A stretch of 64,000 bases of DNA from Aedes albopictus (GCF_035046485.1 NC_085138.1:276315694-276379693); one strand, 5' to 3'; numbered from the stretch's first letter, positions 1-10,670 are shown. The notes: generated by a model not told the origin, from the sequence alone. Translations and numbers: made by a program.

Positions 1-352
1 ATGTATCGGGCTTCAAGGGCAAGAAGAAGCTGCTGTAATCTAACCAGAAGGAAAGATCCAAATTTAGGATCTCCCATCTCTGTTTCTATATTCATAAACT
101 ATCCATTTCCAGCGATCGTACATAAAAAAAAATAAGTGAGCAGTACAGTAACACCACCCGCTGGTGCATCAAATGTTGTTCCTCAGATAGGTTTGACTCC
201 ACCAGTGGAACAGTTCAAATCGGGCGCGACTCCGGAACTAAATTATCAGTATCAGGAGTCAACTACACAATCATCTGCAAATATTGTTCGTGCAGTTGAA
301 AATCGGAATTTTTGACACGCGAAAATCGATTTTTCTCATAAACCGTGTGTCG

Positions 353-430
353 GACGTACGTCGGGCACAGTGCGCTGGATAGAGAGCCAGGTCCGCTGTC
401 CAGCGCACTACGTCCGACGTTAGGTTTCAC
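353..430. repeat. Imperfect hairpin related to the central hairpin of the adjacent transposon
   Basis: Arms near 359-380 and 399-421 pair imperfectly and share the core AGTGCGCTG with the perfect hairpin at 5761-5835. Sequence on the left side (300-350, read in reverse) also resembles the sequence just after 5835: both carry a GATTTTCGCG block and then a short purine-rich run. This hairpin lies outside the left end of the 710-8028 element. It may therefore be a fragment of a second, diverged and inverted copy of that element's central control region. The rest of 1-709 holds only short open frames that I do not recognise. Confidence 0.5.
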
Positions 431-709
431 GTATGGATTTTTAGAAAATTCGATTGTCGGGTGTGGGGAAACTTCGGGTTTCAACCGCGACGACAATAGT
501 ACCGCACGGTGATTCATCACAAGTAGCGTCATCGTCAAAAGAACTTTCATTGGAAGCACGGACACCGCGTAGTACCGTGCTTCAACCATCCAGTTCAGCG
601 GGAACAATTGGAGCTCAGAACAACATCGTAATGCTATCGTACCTCGGATCAGTAACATCGATTATCAGGAATCCATTGTGGAACGCAAGCATCAATTGGT
701 GGAATGGAT

Positions 710-732
710 CCCGGGTAGAGGGGAATATCTAA
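710..732 (+). repeat. Left terminal inverted repeat of the autonomous transposon
   Basis: It starts CCCGGGTAGAGG and pairs with the complement of 8006-8028, with mismatches at two of 23 positions. The preceding AT (708-709) matches the AT after 8028. The first 11 bases also form both ends of the MITE at 41307-41765. Confidence 0.85.
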
Positions 733-1117
733 ATAATATCAATTCAATATCTGCTTATGATGTGAAATCATTTTTTGATATTACGATGATGTTCGTGATT
801 TTGGGAATATCAAATAAAGAGCACAATTTGATATCATATCTCAAATTGATATTATTTATAGAAGATTTATAATAAATAGGTTGTTCTTGCATTCTTAACA
901 CTGTTATAAACATTTCAACGCCCATTTTTTTGTTTTTCACATCCACGTATAATTAAAAAAAGAGTTTGGTTTTCTCATGTCGATGGTTCTATACCACTAA
1001 TAGTACCCAAGGTGAAAAAATAACTGTTAAGGCATTATATGAGAAAAATACGTAATGATGTACCTATCGTGAACAAAAGACTTACTAAAAATTATTGTAC
1101 ATTTAGCCATTGGTTTA

Positions 1118-1283
1118 GGGTTCGTTCAAATATTACGTAACGCTAAGGGGGGAGGGAGGGGGTCTAGCACTGTGTTACGCTTCATACAAAATTCCAAAAT
1201 TTCCCATACAAAAGTTGTTACGTGGGGGAGGGAGGGGGTCTAAAATTGTCAAATTTCGCGTTACGTAATATTTGAATGAACCC
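1118..1283. mobile_element. Palindromic MITE with TTA target duplication
   Basis: Arms of about 26 bp begin GGGTTCRTTCAAATATTACG, and TTA lies directly outside each end. Two G-rich tracts (GGGGGGAGGGAGGGGG type) lie inside. It sits between the transposase stop codon and the left end of the big transposon, so it is a younger insertion. It resembles the very common mosquito elements with paired C/G-rich tracts seen also at 12430 and 32377. Confidence 0.8.
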
Positions 1284-1328
1284 TTATTACATATAATTGA
1301 AGGAGATGTTATAAAAAACAACTGAGAA

Positions 1329-4300
1329 TTAATCGCACTGCGTTCGAATTTTACACCTTGAAATAAATCTTTCAATTGTTTGATTTTGTTCTATCTGCAT
1401 AGCGATGCACTGTTGAACTGAATCATTGACTTTTACAACTCGTATTTCTTCAGTTAAATGGCATGCATACAAATTATCATATATCTTTTTAGTTTTTGCA
1501 CGCTGTCCTACAATGTAAATCAAGTTATTTTTATCGCACAATATGTGAGTTATGCAGTAAAATGATCCATTTTTCTCAATCCATGAATCATCATAGTTGC
1601 TACCTTTACAAATGTCTCGTGTACACAAAATTAAGCCATTCTTGTGACACCTGCTATGTACGCTAAAAATTCTTTCATCTACATCGTCATCATAAACAAC
1701 TGAATCGCATGGAACAAATACAGTTTTAGAGTCAAACTGTAATGGAGTGTGTTCTTTTGTCCATACCGTTTTCACCCAGTTTTGGATAGGCGAAGCTGAA
1801 GGAAGTTCTGTGTAGTGGCACATTTTGTTGATGCAATATTTCTTCTCAATTTGCAAAATAGGTTTCTTGTTGCTTGTTCGATAAGCCAGTAACATAGCAT
1901 TACCTGAAAAAAAGAAGTATTGAAATAATATTAGAAAAACCATTGGTGACGGTTACTATGGGCCGTCCACAAACCACGTAGACTTTTAATGAAGATTAAG
2001 GCGGTTCTATTCAAAGTCTACGCTGCATACACTTTTCGAAATGTGTGTATGGATAAAAGCCAACGAGGGGAGAGTCTGAGACGGTCAGAATTTGGATTAT
2101 GTGGTATATGAACGGTCCCTTATATGAAAATCAAATTTTATAACTACCTGATTCGTAGGGAAAGAGAGAGAAATTATACAATGCTCCGAAATTTCTAACT
2201 GCTTGTATGAGATGTCTTACTAAATGAACATTGTACGTCATACTCTCTCTTCCATACAGTGTTTGAAATTTGGTTTCAAACTGCTTTAACTGTTTATCAC
2301 AGCCATTGATAGTCGATTCGTTCAGCTTTGGGCTTAGGAGCTTGAAAATTGACGAAGAAAGAAGCATAATGTGATCCAAATAAACTTGTGGTAATATCCC
2401 TTTGAGAGCTGGGTAGATATAGTGCAACAATATGGCTTCCCATTCGTTGGCCTTGTACTTTTTGAACTCTTTCAGCTGACGAGGATACCTCGCGAAGGAC
2501 GATGGTGGTCGAAAGGACAATAATCTTTTTTCAACTTCTTGCAACGAGTTCCCGATGTAGAAAGGTTGTTTGTGAAACTCGCTCTCCGTCCACATGGTCC
2601 ACACCTGTTTCATTACTCCTAGTAGAACTGCATGCATATAGTCAGGAGGGAATGATGATATCACATCGAACGCACGCAGTGATGCAAAAACTGTTTTCCC
2701 CAGAACTCCAAATTTTTCATTTCCATCCCTGCACATTTCGTCCATTTGTTTCCTTGTAGTGTTGTTCTGTCGTGCCGCCACTTGTTTTCTGATCGGATAA
2801 CACCTGGAGGTACCCGATTCCTTCAAGTCCCCCGGATGAAGGCAGTACGTGCATCCATAATTCCCGTTGAACTGCTTCAGGTTTTGTACCTTGCATCTTG
2901 CGACGGAATCTAGGTTCACTTGCAACAGCATGATTGAGTACACAGAACCGTTTATATTAATTCCTGTTTTCTCTAAATGGATCAACTCTAAGCAAAGGTA
3001 TTTAAACAACAAGTTTGTATTTGGCTCGCCTTTTGACAACCAGAGGGCGTTAACGATCAGATTATGCTTCGAGAACCGGTCCACTGGAGGAAGATTATTT
3101 AGGGTCAGAAACACGGGGTACAGAGGTTTTTGAGTAGTGCTTTTGTAAGCGGCAGCTCCGTCGGTGTTGGCGCTCAAAGTCAGAACTGTTCGCGTTTCTC
3201 CTGCTAGTTTCTCCTTCGCATATTGTCCTCGATTGATGTCTGCAAGTTTATCTTTCTCGATCGTCTGCGCATATTTCACGATTTTATCATTAAACTGCGT
3301 AACCATTTCACGTATCTGTTGTTCAATCGGAATAACCAAAAAGAAATCCTTTTCGTTGCTGTCACAAACAGGACATTTAACATTCACTTTTGGTTCATCT
3401 TTTCCATAATCAAGATGGCAATTCGTACAAAAATACACGCGATACGAATTATATGGGTTCATTCGAACTTGAGCCAAGAACGACGAAAAGGTTTCAGGAA
3501 AGGTTTTTACTCCGGTGATCACATTTAGCAGTTTTAATAAATCCTCCAATGCTGACTGAGTCAAACCATGCCGTATGTAAAAGTTCATTACCATGAACAA
3601 GACTTCGGAATATTTCAAATCGGACATGCATTTGAATTGCTTATTAGCGATTACCGAAGAAAATAGCTGAAAACCATAAAAATATTTAATTTGAAAAAAA
3701 TATGTTAAGATGTTCTAAGAACTATTAGATTGTAAAGTTTTCCAACAAAAAAAACGATCAAGAACATTGCATTCGGGCAGTATTTGCATATTTTTTATTC
3801 AACATTTTCTGACTAAGTCTGTTGAAAAATCGATCAATTATTGCACCGATGCTTAATGGGAGTTTTTTTTTTCAGATATCAACCACCAGATTAAGTGGAA
3901 TGTTCCGACGAAAACCGGTCAAGTACATTTCTTCTTCTTCTTAATGGCGTAACGTCCCCACTGGGACAAAGCCTGCTGCTCAGCTTAGTGTTCTATGAGC
4001 ACTTCCACAGTTATTAGCTGAGAGCTTCCTCTTCCAATAACCAGTTTTCATGTGTATATCCTGTGGCAGGCACGAAGATACTCTATGCCCAAGGAAGTCA
4101 AGGAAATTTCCTTTACGAAAAGTTCCTGGACCGACCGGGAATCGAACCCGTCTCCCTCAGCATGGTCTTGCTGAATACCCATGCTTTTACAGCTGTGGCT
4201 ATAGTGGCCCTCACAGTCAAGTACATTTAATACCGTGACATCACCTAATTCCAATCACTTTTTTTCGGTTCTTAATTTCGTTCACCCCATTTATTTTGCA

Positions 4301-4935
4301 TGGTGAACGAAATTAGGAACCGAAAATAAGTGATTGGAATTAGGTGATATCACGGTACTGATCACCCGATTGCATTGTTTAATCAGGCAATTTGTCGGTC
4401 AATCCCAGTGTAAAACTCCCATAGGCGTCGGTGCAACAATTGGCCAATTTATCGACCGACTTAATCGAGTTGATGTTTATTCTGGTATAACGGCTTCTAC
4501 ACTTACATCATTCAAAGTTCCGGAAGTGCAATTGGAAATGTCGTCTTCTGACTCCGATTCGCCCATGTCGTAATACTGTCTAACAGTTCTTTCCATCGTT
4601 CCACCTTCTCCAGTTGGCTTTCCAGGACTGTCGAAATCTTCTGGATGCAGTTTACTCGCCAATGATTCCAGGGGTTTGGGCAGAGAACAAGGGGATTGCT
4701 TATCCGAGCCGTCCTCATCCGCGTTGTTGGGCAGCTCATGATCATCGGATTCTTCTGAATATAGAACGTTTAGTGGATTCTGCTGCAGCCCTATCTTTAC
4801 GCGCTTTGGCTGCAAACAAAATCATCAATTGATTCACCGTACTAATTGGTAGCAAATCGTACTTACTTTTTTGACATATTTATTTCCATAGTTTTCCTCC
4901 GCTAAGAAGTACTGCCGCCTGCATCGACTACTCAT
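1329..4935 (-). CDS. tnp2/CACTA-like transposase, four exons
   Basis: Spliced exons are 4935-4867, 4809-4507, 3666-2148 and 1903-1329. They total 2466 nt with no internal stop, and every junction has GT-AG ends. The protein of about 821 residues has a short basic and then acidic N-terminus. A zinc ribbon follows (paired CxxC near residues 204-225). Next come NTDGAAAYKS near residue 293, a Cys pair in GCTYCLHPGD near 396, and DYMHAVLLGV near 466. An FPYESGNA motif spans the last splice near 629. In the tnp2 family the TDG, DxMH and F-E-N blocks form the catalytic core, so this should cut and join the element's ends in the nucleus. It looks intact. Intron 2 carries a SINE and a palindrome. A domesticated host gene is the main alternative, but the flanking inverted repeats argue for a transposon gene. 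Confidence 0.8.
1904..2147 (-). other. Intron of the transposase gene containing a decayed MITE
   Basis: Donor GTAGTT follows the codons for FPYES, and the acceptor TTTTTTTCAG precedes GTAATGCTATG. Splicing keeps the frame through S-G-N-A-M. A degenerate inverted-repeat element at about 1960-2120 starts GGCCGTCCACAAACCACGTA and ends ATGTGGTATATGAACGGTCC. It belongs to the same group as the MITE at 32377-32543. Confidence 0.7.
3931..4215 (-). mobile_element. Feilai-type tRNA-derived SINE in the transposase intron
   Basis: A perfect 13-bp duplication, gtcaagtacattt, flanks the element at 3918-3930 and 4216-4228. The complementary strand has a tRNA-like head with a GGTTCGATTCCC B-box near 4140-4150 and ends in a GAA tail (CTTCTTCTTCTT at 3931). 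The body contains the block GGACAAAGCCTGCT, shared with copies at 14552, 25851 and 57846. Feilai is the established tRNA-related SINE of Aedes aegypti; membership here is by recognition. Inserted in an intron, it leaves the transposase frame unaffected. Confidence 0.85.
4231..4357. mobile_element. Small foldback MITE in the transposase intron
   Basis: Nearly the whole 127 bp is one palindrome. The arms start TACCGTGAYATCACC and differ at one position over about 29 bp, with further pairing inward (GGTTCTTAATTTCGTTCACC against its complement). TA at both ends may be the target duplication. A second, more diverged inverted pair lies outside it (about 3805-3860 against 4410-4470), so the SINE and this palindrome may both sit inside an older foldback element. 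Confidence 0.65.
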
Positions 4936-6356
4936 TTTTAATAAAGAACTTTATCAAAAACCTCCGGTAATCTCCAAAAGCTGTGCATTTCTCACTTTTC
5001 GATTTCCAAAATCGGCAACAAAACAACCAAACACAACTTGAAATTATTGACAGGTAATCATGGTCAGTCTATCTATAGTAATGTTGTCTTTTCATGCTTG
5101 CACGGAAAAAAGCTGAATCGTTTGGAATAAGGCATTTTATGAGACGTTTCAAATCAGCTGTTTTTTGAATGTTTACCAGCTTTGAAGTCCAACCGGTGGG
5201 CGCATTTATTTACATTTTCGCTAGCATAACATGTGATTAGGGTCCATTCAATAAACGGGGTTCATTTATCTGCAAAAATGCGTCAATCCGCCCACTATAA
5301 TTAATATCCGTAGACCGTGGGGATGTTTTTTTCATCTGCTAGTGACATCATACAGCTCGGGGGATTCATACATGCCGCATTAGAAACCGAAACATCTCTA
5401 CCAGCAAAAATCTGATTAGCGCTCACCACATGTTATGCTACTTTTCGCGAAAACAAAAACACCAAATGTAAACAATAACAATGAGCGGCCCACCGGTAGA
5501 ACGTCTCGTAAAATAGCTTATAAGGCTATCCATGGCGCCGCGTGCACGCAGCGTGAATCAACGCGCGTCGCCGCAGCGTTCCTGTGGGGCATGCGTTGAC
5601 ATTGCGTGACGCACACGGTGCGTCGCGGTAGCGGTGCGGTTGCGTTGCGGTGTCGTGTGCATTCTCCCATTTGATTGCGTGTAACTCAGGACGCCGACGC
5701 GCCGCCCGTGTGCATCGGCTCTAAACAACCATTTTGATTATATTTGCAGCACCCGCGTCGGACCTAACGTCGCGCATAGTGCGCTGTGTTGCGCATTAGA
5801 TGCGCAACACAGCGCACTATGCGTGACGTTAGGTCTGTCGCATGATTTGGGAGAAAAGTTGATTTTCGCGACTTGAAAAGTCCGGTTTCAACCGAATTGA
5901 TAATATCAATATTAACAATGTTGTCGCTTCATAAAATGGCTCATAATAATATTTTCCGTGTGGTAAACATACAACTCAGCATCGAAAAACTGTGGTTGGC
6001 ACAATTCAAGAAATCTGGCGTAATTTATCGTAACGACCAACAATTTCAATAACTTTTTTTTGTCAAAAATCAAGTAAATGGTTTGTTTTTCCTTTTGTGT
6101 TGTCGTATAAATTATTTAAGGAATAAATTGATGGTTTTGATAAATACGATCACAAACTAATCGAATAATTCGAAGAAAAATGTTTTTTTTTTATTTGCTT
6201 TTATATGAATCATAGGCCTTTTCCATACATTACTCTACATTCTAAGACGTGCTCAGAAAATTCGGCTTCCATTGTTGTTCTCGTCTTTGCAGTGCATGCG
6301 CAAGTGAAATTTGATAAAAGTTTTAATCGATTACCCGGTGATTTTGATACGTGAAA
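4868..6356. promoter_or_regulatory. Divergent promoter region between transposase and BEN-like gene
   Basis: The two start codons (4935 minus, 6357 plus) face away from each other across about 1.4 kb. The segment 5520-5730 is strikingly CG-rich for this AT-rich window and is packed with variants of GCGTCG, GCGTTGC and GGTGCGTCGCGG. It is followed by a hairpin at 5761-5835. In CACTA elements, repeated short motifs near the promoter or ends bind the element-encoded accessory protein, so binding of the BEN-like product here is a reasonable hypothesis. No TATA box is obvious. Confidence 0.5.
5761..5835. repeat. 36-bp-arm hairpin at the centre of the transposon
   Basis: The arms 5761-5796 and 5800-5835 are complementary except for one position and are separated by 3 bases. 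Each arm starts GACCTAACGTC and contains GCGCATAGTGCGCTG. The terminal loop is short enough to extrude as a cruciform. It lies between the divergent genes, not at an element end. A related hairpin is at 353-430. Confidence 0.85.
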
Positions 6357-7437
6357 ATGGGCAAAACACGTAAAACATCTAAACAAAAAAGTGATGCTAA
6401 GCTAGCGAACCTCGAAAACATGAAGTTCATGGAAAGTTTGGTAGGAATTTCCTGCTAACTTGCATCTACAAATTTGTATCTAACCTCAATTTTTTACAGG
6501 AGCTGATCGAAATGCCGGCGGCACCGACACCAAGGAAAAAAGCTCGCGGCAGTAACATCCCTCCCGCCGCGATCAACAATCCACCGGAGGGCGAACCTTA
6601 TGTTCCGGAGGAAGATATCACTCGCGCCGTCTTCATCTCCGAGAAGCCTTGTCCTCATGATGAACTGGCAGCTCCTGAGGACCTAACAGTGAACAGTGAT
6701 AAGCTTCCTACAGTCCATGTCGTTTCGGATACTCCAGAGGATCTACGTCAGCCTGGCGCTCTTGCAGGTCAGCCAACTTACGCTGGACGCGACGTGTCGG
6801 TGATCAAAGTTGTTCTGGATTCGGCAGATGCGGAAGACGCGGCAGATGCTGCCGATCGCGATGCTGCTCAGCAGCTCGAAAACCGTGTGGAGGCACTGCA
6901 ATGCGAAAACGATACTCTTCGACAAGAAAATGACAGACTTCGGTCCCTGAACATGCGACTCCAGGAAGCGCTCATCGAAAGGCCCAACAGCACTACATTT
7001 TCGGAGATTCCTGGTTTCCCCGATGCGAAATGGCTCCTCAGCGTTTCACAGAACTCCCAGGACAGCGATTATCTGTTCATCAAGGAACTGATGATTCGCC
7101 TGTTCCCATTTGGAGTAGGAAACGCAACGGTCACTGGCCACGGATCCAACAACCCGTTGGGGCGTGGAGTGAAGGGTGCACTTGAGTCGGGCACTCCTGG
7201 AAATGTGGAGAAGTTGGACCCGATGAAAGTCGCTTACATAAGAGGTAATATAAATCAACAAATGAACTTAAAAACCATTTTAACATCTCTTGTACGTTTT
7301 CAGATCGGCTCTACGAAAGGAGGATGGTACTCCAGGACGAACTAGGAGTGGCCATTCAGCGTTCGAGAAAGACAACAAGGCTGATTGCAGCGGTCATCAA
7401 CAACAATCCTTCCCTGCGGAACTTGCGTCAAGAATGA
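6357..7437 (+). CDS. Coiled-coil protein with BEN-like C-terminal domain, three exons
   Basis: Exons 6357-6440, 6500-7244 and 7304-7437 total 963 nt (320 residues). Both introns are 59 bp with GT-AG ends and keep the frame. The N-terminus is short and basic (MGKTRKTSKQK). A proline-rich acidic segment follows, then an Ala/Asp-rich stretch. A leucine-zipper-like coiled coil spans residues about 150-190. The C-terminal 110 residues contain FIKELMIRLFPFG, a small-residue loop and LDPMKVAYIRDRL, which fits a BEN DNA-binding fold. BEN domains are known in chromatin and DNA-virus proteins. As the second gene of the transposon it probably binds the element's ends or its centre. AATAAA signals follow near 7639 and 7655. 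The BEN assignment is by eye and moderately sure. Confidence 0.7.
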
Positions 7438-8005
7438 TTTCAACATGTTTTCATTTATCTATGGGACACCACTTAAGGGTGAAAATGCACAGCACGTTTT
7501 TTTTTTTTCATTTTCCAAACATTGTATTTTATACTGTATGACGTATGAACTTTGTTACGTTTTGTTTTATTTAACATGTTTTCGATTTTAAAATGTGAAA
7601 TGTTTCATAAATCCGTGTAAGATACTTACATGCAAAGCAATAAAAGATGAAAAAATAAACACAACTAATGTTTCTGATAGAAAGAAATTGATTCTTTTCA
7701 TTTTGGAGAACGGGTTGGATTTAAGGTTATGGAAGAAAATCAAATTATGATATTCATAAGCTATTGAAAATGCAAATCATTTTAAGATCTTTCTTTGATA
7801 TTTAAAAGCTAAATGAGATATTCTGACAACTGAGACAATGCTTGATCTTAGTGAGATATTACAATATCTAAAAATGATTTTATTTTGATTGTGTGCATAC
7901 TATTTTTTGATATTATTTTTGATCTTTTATCTCTTATGTCAAACAAACCAATAGCTGTTTTTGATCGTCAGTATTTCATTTTTCAATAACTGAAAGTGAT
8001 GTTCG

Positions 8006-8028
8006 TTAGATTTTCTCCTCTACCCGGG
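8006..8028 (-). repeat. Right terminal inverted repeat of the autonomous transposon
   Basis: Reads TCTCCTCTACCCGGG at its outer end, the complement of the left terminus. It is followed by AT, the matching 2-bp duplication. It closes the 7319-bp element downstream of the BEN-like gene and its AATAAA signals. Confidence 0.85.
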
Positions 8029-8098
8029 ATGCCTGAAGAAATCCAAGTGAAGTCTTGGAAATCACAGGTACATTTTTATTGACTACTTTCATAATATA

Positions 8099-8306
8099 GG
8101 CTATTGGTTCTCTTATTAAGCATGTGGCTCCCATTTTCATCCTACGAAAAACAAAAAAATGAAATGTTTTGTTTTTTATTTTTGTATTTTTTGTTGGAAG
8201 TGGGCACGCATGAAAACAAAAAGAACGGAATCAATCGGTGCCGTAATCACTTGTTTTCGAATAGGATGAATATGGGAGCATGAGATTATTAATGGCACAC
8301 ATACCC
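8099..8306. mobile_element. TA-type MITE, copy 1 of a 210-bp family
   Basis: TA flanks both ends (8097-8098 and 8307-8308). The arms are about 45 bp and include CATGTGGCTCCCATTTTCAT on the left, paired with ATGAATATGGGAGCATGAGA on the right. A second copy is at 40829-41043, and a very degenerate third copy covers about 13390-13545. Confidence 0.8.
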
Positions 8307-8308
8307 TA

Positions 8309-9046
8309 CATCAGACGAAATTGAAAAGTTATAAAAGCTTTTCATGCCCAAGCACTTCCATTCTTCCCAAGTGTGCCTTACTTTATTTCGAAATTGATCA
8401 TTTTTTTTGTTTACTTATAATTGCGTTGGAGGAAATTTGGGAACGTCTGCTGAGCCTGGTTCAGATTGGAGATCTAATGTATACAAGAATGCTGCTTGAA
8501 AAGTTTTGCAAGACCCATTTGTTCAGGCATACTAAATGGTGAGCAACCAACAAGACACTGCGGAAGTCATCCTGACGTACCAAACGTAGTGGAAAAAAGA
8601 AGCAATCGGAGAAGGACATAACTGATGGTGTTCCTGATACCCGAGTAAAGCTTCTATTCACTCTGATGATCAGGATATGGGAGAATTTGAGAACGCACCA
8701 AGCAGAGAAAAAAAAAATGAGATATCTGAAAATGAATCGATCGATCAAGAATCGATTGTTAACAGTAGTGATAGCTCGTGTTAAACATTTCATTTATTTT
8801 TTTATTAAGATTGTTGAACTGATTCTTTTTATTTGGGCATTTCTTTGCATAAGATAATTAATTACATTTGATTCATCTTTTTTTTCTCTCTTTTACTTTA
8901 TATTTGTCAGAGTATGCATGAGTGGAATAAAATCAAATTCATGTCTGCGTGAAAAAGGTACCATCAAAATATTGCATCTGGTCCATAATCACCGAGTTTT
9001 GAAGTGTTTCCTCTGATTACGTTTGAGTTGCACACGTGATGAATTA
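8309..9046. other. No recognisable gene
   Basis: Short plus-strand open frames (about 8321-8542) do not resemble any family I know. The block GAGGAAATTTGGGAACG... up to about 8720 is slightly more complex than its surroundings and may be a fossil coding fragment. AT-rich runs dominate 8750-8930. Confidence 0.3.
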
Positions 9047-9229
9047 GGGTCTGGGACCATTTGGGTAGGAGAAGCTATTTTGGACACTTGCTGCTATAAC
9101 TCAGTCAATTTTGAACCGATTGATTTGATTTTTGAGACACGATCAGATGGGTACAGTATCTAGCCATATTTAAGGTTATATTACAAAAAGCACCAAAATA
9201 GGTGCTCCTGCCCAAATGGTCCCAGACCC
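9047..9229. mobile_element. TA-type MITE starting GGGTCTGGGACCATTTGGG
   Basis: TA lies at 9045-9046 and 9230-9231. Arms of about 40 bp pair with a few mismatches. The 183-bp body lacks coding sequence. A partial copy of the same family occupies 31529-31600, where it is cut by an RTE LINE tail. Confidence 0.8.
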
Positions 9230-10460
9230 TACCTTCCACTTCTAATACACGATTGGCTACTTGCATTAATGGATTTGGTCCTGCTTTTACCAACTTTTTT
9301 AGTGAATGTAATTTTCAAATGAGTAAGCGGGAAGAGATATCAAATTACCAAATTTGTTTGACCTTATCTGTAATGTGACACAGATTATGTACATTACTGG
9401 TAACAAATTCTCATCACTGACATTGCCCAGGGGGGGGGGGGGGGGTGGGGCGCTCTGGAATTAGGGTAACAATCATGCCCCCCCCCAGAGCCAAAATTTG
9501 TGGTATAAATTTTCAGAATAAAGCGCTTTGAGGTGAAAAAAATTTCCATGAAAAAAATCTTGAGAAATTATTGGGAAAAGCGTTAGAAGGTTTTCAATTA
9601 TTGAATTAACCCTCAAAAGTTTTTTTTAGGGATTTAAGGTGAAATTTTTGACAGTATTTCTTATAGAATTCAAGCTAAATTTCCTGTCTACTTCTTGGTT
9701 ACTTGATATTATTTATGAATGTTTGCAGTAACGTCATGAGAAATCACTAGAGAAGTCAAGGCAGGAAATATCATTTGGAAAATTTGGAAGGATTCGTTAA
9801 AGACAGTCAAAAGAAATTTCCTATATAATACCTACTCCTACAAGACTACTAAATCTCAATAGAGTTCACTGCGTTATTCCAGATCAAATGTTTCATAAAT
9901 TTTCTCTGCAGAACTTTGCAAAGATGTTTTTGCGGGAATATTTTTTTTATTGACCAAATTGAGAAAAATTTTGTAGAGCCACTGGAATATTTCTTAAATA
10001 AATCTATGGAGTAATAATCAACAGAATCACTGAAAAGAAATCAAGTTTAAGTAGCGGCATAGATGATTTTTTTCCTTTGACGAATTGAAGTTATCAATTC
10101 TAGGGGAGAATATTTTGTAAAAAATAATCAAACTCCTTAACGGTAGATCAATAATTAACGGGAGTTCAATAGGACCTAATGTAATACATACATTTTTTAA
10201 TAGGTTTTAAAACTTTCGAATGCAGTTCACATCCACAGGTTCGAAACTTAAAATCGATCAACTAAGCTTTGTTACATCCAGTTGGCCAGTAGCTTTACAA
10301 GTATGTTTAGTAACCATTTACTTTTAAATTCAAACAAACAGCTTTTGGTCGATCAACTGCAAATCATTACTTCTCCGTACGAAATACATATGTTCGAAAG
10401 CTTTACTTTAAAGCTTTCGAAACCAATTACCCAGCAGTAGAGCTTTATCGACTTACCTAC
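9230..10460. other. Non-coding AT-rich stretch with a G-tract/C-tract pair
   Basis: No gene is seen. At 9430-9450 there is a long G run followed by GGGGTGGGG, and at 9478-9487 a C run, so the two can pair across about 30 bases. The remainder is AT-rich, with diffuse repeats of AAATTT-type words. Confidence 0.4.
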
Positions 10461-10670
10461 CTATCGCAAAACGAGAACCGGTTTCCCCTGACGTTGTCGA
10501 AATGGTTTCGGTCGGCTTCCTCCTCGCAGTAGCTGCAGTTGCAGAACGAGTACTGCGAGCCGTACAAGCTCGAGTCGTCGTCCAGGTCGGTAAAGTTGAC
10601 GTCGGTATCGAAAGCTTCATCGTAGTTGCTGCGGGGCGCTCCGGAGTCTTCCGATGTGGTGGCACGTGAT
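10461..10670 (-). CDS. Internal exon of a host gene, product unknown
   Basis: A good polypyrimidine tract and TTCGTAG acceptor precede 10670, and a GTAGGTAAGT donor follows 10461. One frame is fully open across the 210 nt. It encodes an acidic, serine-rich segment (FTDLDDDSS near the middle) followed by a Cys cluster, SFCNCSYCEE, then a basic end. Codons are GC-rich compared with the surroundings, unlike the TEs. Entry and exit are both in phase 2, which matches the exit phase of the exon at 42902-42649. The two could therefore be consecutive exons across a 32-kb intron. The donor at 10460 is chosen because the stronger GTAAGT four bases on would follow an in-frame stop. I do not recognise the protein. 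Confidence 0.6.

Larger units (their letters stand above)
710..8028. mobile_element. Autonomous DNA transposon, CACTA/tnp2-like, with two divergent genes
   Basis: The ends are inverted repeats: 23 positions match with two mismatches, both starting CCCGGGTAGAGG. Immediately outside is AT on each side (708-709 and 8029-8030), a 2-bp target duplication. Inside are a minus-strand transposase gene and a plus-strand BEN-like gene pointing away from a GC-rich centre. Both subterminal regions carry ATTTTTTGATATTA (770-783 and about 7902-7915) and further GATAT motifs, as expected of transposase-binding subterminal repeats. Three smaller elements sit within it: a MITE at 1118, a SINE at 3931 and a palindrome at 4231. 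CACTA-group transposases are the best family match, but the termini are not the classical CACTA sequence, so the exact superfamily is inference. Confidence 0.8.

Noticed and set aside
454..732. 92-codon frame with the RISNIDYQESIVERKHQ-like peptide in another frame
   Set aside because: The coding look is limited to about 60 bp and both frames run into the transposon end; not enough for a gene call.
4048..4254. Open frames on both strands here and at 57931-58134 with matching peptides
   Set aside because: They are translations of the same SINE body and tRNA-like head, not genes.
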